Shown: positions 63,929 to 64,000 of the stretch, one piece after another
Position numbering within the stretch: the stretch's first letter is position 1
How the letters are laid out: the number at the start of each line of letters is the position of its first letter
From: Ferdinandcohnia humi_A
Lineage (GTDB): Bacteria > Bacillota > Bacilli > Bacillales > Bacillaceae_L
Direction: 5' to 3'
Length of the DNA stretch: 64,000 nucleotides
Assembly: GCA_047608075.1 (NCBI GenBank)
Contig: JBLKRX010000004.1
Coordinates: forward strand, 1 to 64,000
Position numbers and translations under genes: made by a program
Notes under the pieces: model-generated
What the model was told of the DNA's origin: nothing
Seen by the model: the letters and a program-made list of their open reading frames with translations, nothing else
Databases searched by the model: none

Positions 63929-64000
63929 TCAAATCCTTTCCTTTACGATATCCATAATCTTACTTACAACTTCTTGGATAGTAAGTGAGGTTGTATCGAT
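63929..64000 (-). CDS. cmk: Cytidylate kinase, 3' end only
   Basis: The last 23 codons, read from the window edge, give IDTTSLTIQEVVSKIMD then IVKERI and stop. This matches the C-terminus of B. subtilis Cmk (IDTTSLSIQEVADKI), and cmk lies next to ypfD in B. subtilis. The rest of the gene is beyond the window. Confidence 0.85.
   Translation of the reverse strand: MDTTSLTIQEVVSKIMDIVKERI

Overview
This 64 kb window is a core chromosomal segment of an AT-rich, endospore-forming member of the Bacillaceae. Gene order follows the Bacillus subtilis chromosome closely from the yppE/recU/ponA area to cmk. Spore genes (sspM, spoIVA, ypjB, the yphA-yphB-ypzH cluster), bacillithiol genes (bshA, bshB1) and a TRAP-controlled trp operon all support that placement. 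The species cannot be named from the sequence. No rRNA, tRNA, CRISPR array, prophage or intact transposase gene was seen.

Layout. 0.1-5.6 kb: yppE, a small coiled-coil gene, sspM, yppC, then recU-ponA on the plus strand. 6-16 kb (minus strand): dinG, a MBL-like gene, ypmA, ypmB, aspB, asnS, dnaD, nth, ypoC. 15.8-18.1 kb: panB-panC-panD behind a leader with two pan-type RNA hairpins and a terminator. 18.4-24 kb: ypjD-dapB-mgsA-bshB1-bshA-cca-birA. 24-28 kb: a plus-strand YitT-family gene, a YugP-type membrane protease, ypjB and ypjA, with large interspersed repeats between them. 28.5-34.8 kb: the menaquinol:cytochrome c reductase operon qcrABC, ypiF, ypiB, ypiA and a degenerate amidohydrolase. 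35-47.8 kb: the aromatic supraoperon aroC-aroB-aroH-trpEDCFBA-hisC-tyrA-aroA. 48-53.6 kb: hbs, folE(mtrA)-mtrB, hepS-menG-hepT, ndk, cheR. 53.8-64 kb: spoIVA, yphF, yphE, gpsA, der, the YIEGIA cluster, ypzI (plus strand), ypfD, plsC and the 3' end of cmk.

How the genes work together. The aromatic block takes chorismate to tryptophan, tyrosine and phenylalanine. mtrB, 7 kb away, encodes the TRAP protein that should bind the trp leader, where I count exactly eleven UAG/GAG repeats, a GGGUAG/CUACCC antiterminator pair, a terminator and a hairpin covering the trpE ribosome-binding site. Menaquinone synthesis (hepS, menG, hepT, drawing on chorismate) supplies the substrate of the qcrABC complex.

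Accessory signal is mainly non-coding. There are at least three families of terminal-inverted-repeat elements in intergenic gaps: GGCTGTTTTCGC-ended (four copies), TGTTCAAAAAG-ended (two clear copies, one degenerate) and AGCAAGCG-ended (one). One element carries three hairpin units at an exact 52-bp period. Two genes look like catalytically dead relatives of enzymes (MBL fold, amidohydrolase). Several small genes (sspM, ypzI, possible mini-ORFs) are easy to miss.
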